Origin: Bacillus_P idriensis_A
GTDB taxonomy: Bacteria > Bacillota > Bacilli > Bacillales > Bacillaceae
Direction: 5' to 3'
Assembly (NCBI RefSeq): GCF_050483325.1
Contig: NZ_JBCMYF010000008.1
Coordinates: forward strand, 1-64,000
Length of the DNA: 64,000 bases
In this document: piece after piece, positions 60,201 to 64,000 of the stretch
How positions within the stretch are numbered: the stretch's first letter is position 1
Layout of the letters: each line of letters begins with the position of its first letter
Translations under genes and position numbers: made by a program
The notes under the pieces: generated by a model
The model's database searches: none
Seen by the model: only the letters and a program-made list of their open reading frames with translations
Told to the model about the DNA's origin: nothing

Positions 60201-60928
60201 GAATTGACTTTTTAACTCTCTTTCCGGAAATGTTTCATGGAGTGATCGGCAATTCCATTTTGAAAAAAGCGGAAGAAAAAGGTGCCGTCAGCTTTAAAGT
60301 AACCAATTTCAGAGATTACTCTGACCATAAACACTCAATTGTGGATGACTATCCATATGGCGGAGGAGCGGGCATGGTTCTGAAGCCGCAGCCTATATTC
60401 GACGCTGTAGAGGATATTCAAAAAGAAGGAGAATCTGCTCCTAAAATTATTCTCGTATGTCCTCAGGGTGAAACGTATACCCAGAGAAAAGCAGAGGAGC
60501 TTGCAAAGGAAGAGCATTTGGTCTTTATCTGCGGACATTATGAAGGATATGATGAGAGAATCAGAGAGCATTTAGTAACGGATGAAATTTCTATTGGAGA
60601 TTTTATCCTTACTGGCGGCGAATTAGCTTCGATGGTTATCGCAGACAGTGTCGTCAGGCTGCTTCCTGACGTTTTGGGCAATGAGGACTCTCCTGTGCTT
60701 GATTCTTTCAGTACAGGGCTCCTGGAGCATCCTCACTACACCCGTCCATCTGATTTTCGCGGCATGAAGGTTCCGGATGTATTAATCTCCGGCAATCACG
60801 CTAAAATTGATGAATGGCGTGAAAAAGAATCATTGCGGAGGACCTATAGCAGAAGACCTGATCTGCTCAGTTCCTTCGATTTAACAGACAAGCAGAAAAA
60901 GTGGATAGAAGAATTTAAAAAAGGTTAA
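60197..60928 (+). CDS. trmD: tRNA (guanine-37-N1)-methyltransferase TrmD
   Basis: The 243-residue SPOUT (trefoil-knot) methyltransferase forms m1G37 and prevents frameshifting. Family motifs are IDFLTLFPEMF, YPYGGGAGMVLKPQP, CGHYEGYDERI and the knot segment SIGDFILTGGELA. It is coupled to rimM through ATGA, as in most bacteria. Confidence 0.96.
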   Translation: MRIDFLTLFPEMFHGVIGNSILKKAEEKGAVSFKVTNFRDYSDHKHSIVDDYPYGGGAGMVLKPQPIFDAVEDIQKEGESAPKIILVCPQGETYTQRKAEELAKEEHLVFICGHYEGYDERIREHLVTDEISIGDFILTGGELASMVIADSVVRLLPDVLGNEDSPVLDSFSTGLLEHPHYTRPSDFRGMKVPDVLISGNHAKIDEWREKESLRRTYSRRPDLLSSFDLTDKQKKWIEEFKKG

Positions 60929-61093
60929 ATGCAGTATTGCGTGAGCTGTATTGATATGATATGATGTTTCTTGTGATTTAGTTGCCTATAAAGTGTTTTT
61001 CCTTGAAAGGCATTTGGCGCTATCCACACTAAAACGGTGTTCCGCTGCATGATCTATTTTGTAATGAGCATCTGTTGGAAGGAGTTGAAAACG
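60929..61093 (+). promoter_or_regulatory. Leader of rplS, possible L19 autoregulatory RNA
   Basis: The 165-nt gap between trmD and rplS contains short complementary segments around 61000-61055 and no gene. Bacilli are known to carry an L19-binding leader RNA here; I assign this by position and could not confirm the family structure. No consensus promoter is clear. Confidence 0.35.
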
Positions 61094-61438
61094 ATGCAAA
61101 AACTAATTGAAGATATCACTAAAGAACAATTAAGATCTGATCTTCCTGCTTTCCGTCCTGGAGACACTGTACGTGTACACGTTAAAGTTGTTGAGGGAAC
61201 TCGTGAGCGTATTCAGATTTTTGAAGGTGTTGTCATTAAGCGTCGTGGTGGTGGAATCAGCGAAACTTTCACAGTTCGCAAAATTTCTTATGGGGTAGGC
61301 GTTGAGCGTACATTCCCAGTTCACACACCTAAAATCGCACAGTTAGAAGTTATCCGTCGCGGTAAAGTACGCCGTGCGAAACTTTACTACTTGCGCGAAC
61401 TACGCGGTAAAGCGGCTCGTATTAAAGAAATTCGATAA
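61094..61438 (+). CDS. rplS: 50S ribosomal protein L19 (bL19)
   Basis: The 114-residue protein has the L19 motifs PAFRPGDTVRVHVKV, VIKRRGGGISETFTVRK and RRGKVRRAKLYYLR. ATG 61094 has GGAAGGAG about 9 nt upstream. Codon use in this gene is biased to highly expressed forms (CGT for Arg), as expected. A strong terminator follows. Confidence 0.97.
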   Translation: MQKLIEDITKEQLRSDLPAFRPGDTVRVHVKVVEGTRERIQIFEGVVIKRRGGGISETFTVRKISYGVGVERTFPVHTPKIAQLEVIRRGKVRRAKLYYLRELRGKAARIKEIR

Positions 61439-61450
61439 TCGATCGTACCT

Positions 61451-61487
61451 AAAAGGGCTTGTCTACTTTGAACAAGCCCTTTTTTCT
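61451..61487 (+). terminator. Terminator after rplS
   Basis: AAAAGGGCTTGT (61451-61462) pairs with ACAAGCCCTTTT (61472-61483), followed by further T. Confidence 0.94.
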
Positions 61488-61570
61488 TAATGTAAACAAA
61501 CAATGGCTCTGCGCAGCCCGACTATAAAAGATTCATGACAAAAACGTGTATAAGAAGGTGAACTATAAAG

Positions 61571-62104
61571 ATGACCCGAAAAAAGAGCGAGTTGTTTGAA
61601 TGGATCAAAGCACTCGCTATTGCAGTAATACTCGCAGCTGTTATCCGTTATTTCTTATTTGCACCAATTGTTGTGGATGGTTTGTCCATGATGCCTACCC
61701 TGCACGATCAGGACCGCATGATTGTTAATAAAATTGGCTACAAAATAGGTGAACCCGAGCGGTTTGATATTGTCGTGTTTCATGCAACAGAGGAAAAGGA
61801 TTACATCAAAAGAGTCATCGGACTTCCCGGTGACCGTGTAGAATACCGTGATGATACGCTCTATATTAATGGAAAAGCCTACGCTGAGCCTTATTTAGAT
61901 GAGTATAAAAATACGCTGATTGACGGACCTTTAACAGAACCGTTTACAGTTGAAGAAGTTCCGGAAGGCCAGCTGTTTGTAATGGGGGATAACCGCAGAT
62001 ACAGCAAAGACAGCCGCCATATCGGCCCGGTGCCAAAAGATGAGGTTATGGGTCAAACCAGCCTGATCTACTGGCCATTAAATGATATCCGATTTGTTAA
62101 GTAA
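61571..62104 (+). CDS. lepB: Type I signal peptidase
   Basis: The 177-residue membrane-anchored serine protease cleaves secretory signal peptides. One N-terminal membrane segment (about 11-30) is followed by catalytic S39 in DGLSMMPTL, K80 in DYIKRVIGLPGD and the GDNRRYSKDSR box. This is the single-anchor Gram-positive type (Sip family). In B. subtilis no sip gene sits between rplS and rbgA, whereas several other bacilli have one there. Confidence 0.95.
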   Translation: MTRKKSELFEWIKALAIAVILAAVIRYFLFAPIVVDGLSMMPTLHDQDRMIVNKIGYKIGEPERFDIVVFHATEEKDYIKRVIGLPGDRVEYRDDTLYINGKAYAEPYLDEYKNTLIDGPLTEPFTVEEVPEGQLFVMGDNRRYSKDSRHIGPVPKDEVMGQTSLIYWPLNDIRFVK

Positions 62105-62187
62105 TGCTCATGCGGCAGCCCGTGTTTTCTAGAGCAAGTACACAGAAAAAGATGCGAATGAGTAAAGAAATAAAGCAGGTGTAAAGA

Positions 62188-63045
62188 ATGACTATCCAAT
62201 GGTTTCCCGGCCATATGGCCAAAGCTAGACGTCAAGTAACCGAAAAATTAAAGTTAATAGATATCGTATTTGAACTTGTCGATGCAAGAATTCCGGTTTC
62301 CTCAAGAAACCCGATGATCGATGAGATTATTTCAAGCAAACCGAGAATTGTCCTGCTTAATAAAGCAGATATGGCTGATCCTAAGGCGACCCAGCAATGG
62401 CTGGCCTATTTTAAAGAGCAGGGCATTCACGCACTGCCGATAGATGCTAAAACGGGTACAGGCATGAAGCAGATCGTTTCGATGTCAAAAGAAGTTCTGA
62501 AAGAAAAGTTTGACAGACTGGCAGCAAGAGGTGTTAAACCAAGAGCGATTCGCGCATTGATTATCGGCATTCCGAATGTCGGAAAGTCGACTCTTATTAA
62601 CCGTCTCGCTAAAAAGAATATGGCAAAAACAGGAGACCGTCCGGGAGTGACTACTGCACAGCAGTGGGTAAAAGTAGGCAAAGAGCTTGAGCTGCTTGAT
62701 ACTCCAGGGATTCTATGGCCTAAATTTGAGGATGAGCTTGTCGGGCTCAAGCTTGCAACTACAGGTGCCATAAAAGATGCTATCTTAAATCTCCAGGAAG
62801 TTGCTTTTTATGCATTGGAATTTTTGGGCGAAAAGTATCCTCACCGCCTTAAAGAAAGATATGCACTTGAAGAAATTCCTGAAGACCGTGTAGAGCTTTT
62901 TGATGCTGTAGCGAAAAAAAGAGGCTGCATCATGTCAGGCGGATGGGTGGACTATGATAAAGCTTCAGAGCTTCTCCTGAGAGAAATCCGTTCTGAAAAG
63001 CTTGGACGCCTGAGCTTTGAAACGACAGAAAGCATTCAGCAATAA
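62188..63045 (+). CDS. rbgA: Ribosome biogenesis GTPase RbgA (YlqF)
   Basis: The 285-residue circularly permuted GTPase is required for late 50S assembly in Bacillus. G4 NKAD (58-61) precedes G1 GIPNVGKS (127-134) and G3 DTPG (171-174); the N-terminal IQWFPGHMAKA is the family signature. It starts 83 nt after lepB with a weak SD (AGCAGGTG), and no promoter is obvious in the gap. Confidence 0.96.
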   Translation: MTIQWFPGHMAKARRQVTEKLKLIDIVFELVDARIPVSSRNPMIDEIISSKPRIVLLNKADMADPKATQQWLAYFKEQGIHALPIDAKTGTGMKQIVSMSKEVLKEKFDRLAARGVKPRAIRALIIGIPNVGKSTLINRLAKKNMAKTGDRPGVTTAQQWVKVGKELELLDTPGILWPKFEDELVGLKLATTGAIKDAILNLQEVAFYALEFLGEKYPHRLKERYALEEIPEDRVELFDAVAKKRGCIMSGGWVDYDKASELLLREIRSEKLGRLSFETTESIQQ

Positions 63046-63051
63046 GAAAAG

Positions 63052-63088
63052 AAGACTCGCTAAATGGCGCGTCTTTATTTTTTTTCTA
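63052..63088 (+). terminator. Terminator after rbgA
   Basis: AAGAC and CGC (from 63052) pair with GCG and GTCTT across a T/C mismatch, followed by TATTTTTTTT. Confidence 0.75.
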
Positions 63089-63148
63089 AAAGGGTTCTGT
63101 CAGACTCTTTTACTCCTTACTTATCGATAAAAAAAGGCAGTGATATCC

Positions 63149-63925
63149 ATGAAAAAGCAATCAACTGAACAAATAAAACAAAAATTGATTCAAGTACAGC
63201 ATTCAGACGACCCTTTTTTACTCGAATGCAGAAAAGATGAACGAAAAAGTGTACAAGCACTAGTCAATAAATGGATGCGCAAGTTTGAACTCGGGAAAAA
63301 AGAAATGCAGATGTTTGAAGACATGATGACATTTGAGCGTCAGGCAAGAGACAAGGGATACAAATACATATGCGGTATTGATGAAGTAGGAAGAGGTCCG
63401 CTTGCAGGCCCTGTTGTGGCTGCAGCAGTTATCCTGCCTGAAGAATTTTATCTGCCGGGGTTAACGGATTCCAAAAAATTGTCTGCAGAAAAAAGAGAAC
63501 TTTTTTTCGAGACAATTCTGAGTGAGGCTGTTGCTTATGGAGTAGGCATGATTTCACCTGCGCAAATTGATGAGCTGAACATCTATCAGGCTGCAAAAGC
63601 GGCGATGCTGAAGGCTGTAGATGAGCTCGCTGTGAGCCCTGAGTACATGCTTATTGATGCGATGGAGCTAGCCCTCCCAATCCCTCAAGAATCATTGATA
63701 AAAGGAGATGCAAGAAGCGTGAGCATCGCTGCGGCCTCTGTCGTGGCAAAGGTAACGAGAGACCGAATCATGAAAAAGCTGGCAGAAACATTTCCTCAGT
63801 ATGGCTTCGATCAAAATATGGGATATGGAACGAAACAGCATCTTGAAGCTTTAAACAAGCATGGGATAACAGAATATCACCGCAAGAGTTTTTCTCCTGT
63901 AAAAGAAATGGCACTCATTAGATAA
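63149..63925 (+). CDS. rnhB: Ribonuclease HII
   Basis: The 258-residue enzyme removes ribonucleotides from DNA-RNA hybrids. The active-site motif is GIDEVGRGPLAGP with D78 and E79, followed by LTDSKKLS, the DAM metal-site segment and SVVAKVTRDR. A ~70-residue N-terminal extension is typical of Bacillus RnhB. ATG 63149 is preferred over an in-frame GTG three codons earlier; the SD is weak (AAAAAGG). Confidence 0.95.
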   Translation: MKKQSTEQIKQKLIQVQHSDDPFLLECRKDERKSVQALVNKWMRKFELGKKEMQMFEDMMTFERQARDKGYKYICGIDEVGRGPLAGPVVAAAVILPEEFYLPGLTDSKKLSAEKRELFFETILSEAVAYGVGMISPAQIDELNIYQAAKAAMLKAVDELAVSPEYMLIDAMELALPIPQESLIKGDARSVSIAAASVVAKVTRDRIMKKLAETFPQYGFDQNMGYGTKQHLEALNKHGITEYHRKSFSPVKEMALIR

Positions 63926-63938
63926 GGGGGCAGCGCTA

Positions 63939-64000
63939 ATGGATCATATCATTACTGGTAAACCTCAGATAATCATTCAAAAAGAAGATATGCCAGTTTT
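63939..64000 (+). CDS. Partial gene of unknown function at the right edge
   Basis: An ATG at 63939 with AGGGGG 8 nt upstream opens a frame that runs off the window. The visible N-terminus is MDHIITGKPQIIIQKEDMPV. In B. subtilis ylqG follows rnhB, so this may be a ylqG-type gene, but 20 residues are too few to decide. Confidence 0.55.
   Translation, partial: MDHIITGKPQIIIQKEDMPV

Noticed and set aside
1..64000. Phage, IS element, CRISPR array, defence island or toxin-antitoxin system
   Set aside because: Both strands were read for transposase, integrase, Cas, restriction and toxin-like products and for regular direct repeats with spacers; only the short intergenic repeats described were found.

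Overview
The window is one contiguous stretch of a low-GC, endospore-forming Bacillaceae chromosome (Bacillus sensu lato; genus and species cannot be fixed from sequence alone). The evidence is the gene order, which follows the Bacillus subtilis ylyA-lspA-ylyB-pyr-cys-...-rnhB region almost gene for gene, together with strong AGGAGG-type ribosome binding sites, GTG/TTG starts, PyrR, SAM (S-box) and FapR regulation, and a 26-codon spoVM. Most of the window is housekeeping DNA, so novelty is confined to a few intergenic regions.

Layout. 1-2036: a dispersed repeat, then ylyA, lspA and the pseudouridine synthase ylyB. 2033-13986: the pyrimidine operon pyrR-pyrP-pyrB-pyrC-pyrAA-pyrAB-pyrK-pyrD-pyrF-pyrE, with three PyrR-type attenuators (before pyrR, pyrP and pyrB) and heavy gene overlap. 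13985-14266: a small reverse-strand membrane protein gene. 14373-20732: sulfate assimilation and siroheme. A promoter and SAM-I riboswitch are followed by a 46-codon YezD-like gene too short for ordinary ORF calling, a second terminator-like hairpin, then cysH-cysP-sat-cysC and sumT-sirB-sirC. 20720-22426: rqcH on the reverse strand. 22570-25245: a calcium-type P-ATPase. 25368-39401: yicC-remA-gmk-rpoZ, coaBC-priA-def-fmt-rsmB-rlmN, then the prpC/prkC phosphatase-kinase pair with rsgA and rpe. 39461-43085: thiN, spoVM, rpmB (reverse), yloU and fakA. 43222-46849: sdaAB-sdaAA-recG. 46889-51401: the FapR-controlled fapR-plsX-fabD-fabG set, then acpP and rnc. 51601-63925: smc, ftsY, ylxM-ffh, rpsP-khpA, ylqD-rimM-trmD, rplS, a type I signal peptidase gene, rbgA and rnhB. 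A partial gene runs off the right edge.

Functional logic. UMP synthesis is controlled by PyrR at three points. Sulfate reduction and the siroheme cofactor of sulfite reductase sit together behind a SAM sensor. Fatty-acid initiation is tied to malonyl-CoA through FapR. The smc-ftsY-ffh block joins chromosome segregation, protein targeting, ribosome assembly and tRNA/rRNA maturation.

The most unusual DNA is the 722-bp gap between ftsY and ylxM. It holds two ~132-bp direct repeats, each carrying five CAAGTA hexamers spaced exactly 21 bp apart, followed by a short and a full copy of a dispersed GC-rich hairpin repeat whose relative also lies at the left edge of the window. I saw no phage, IS element, CRISPR array, tRNA or rRNA gene, and no clearly foreign gene cassette.
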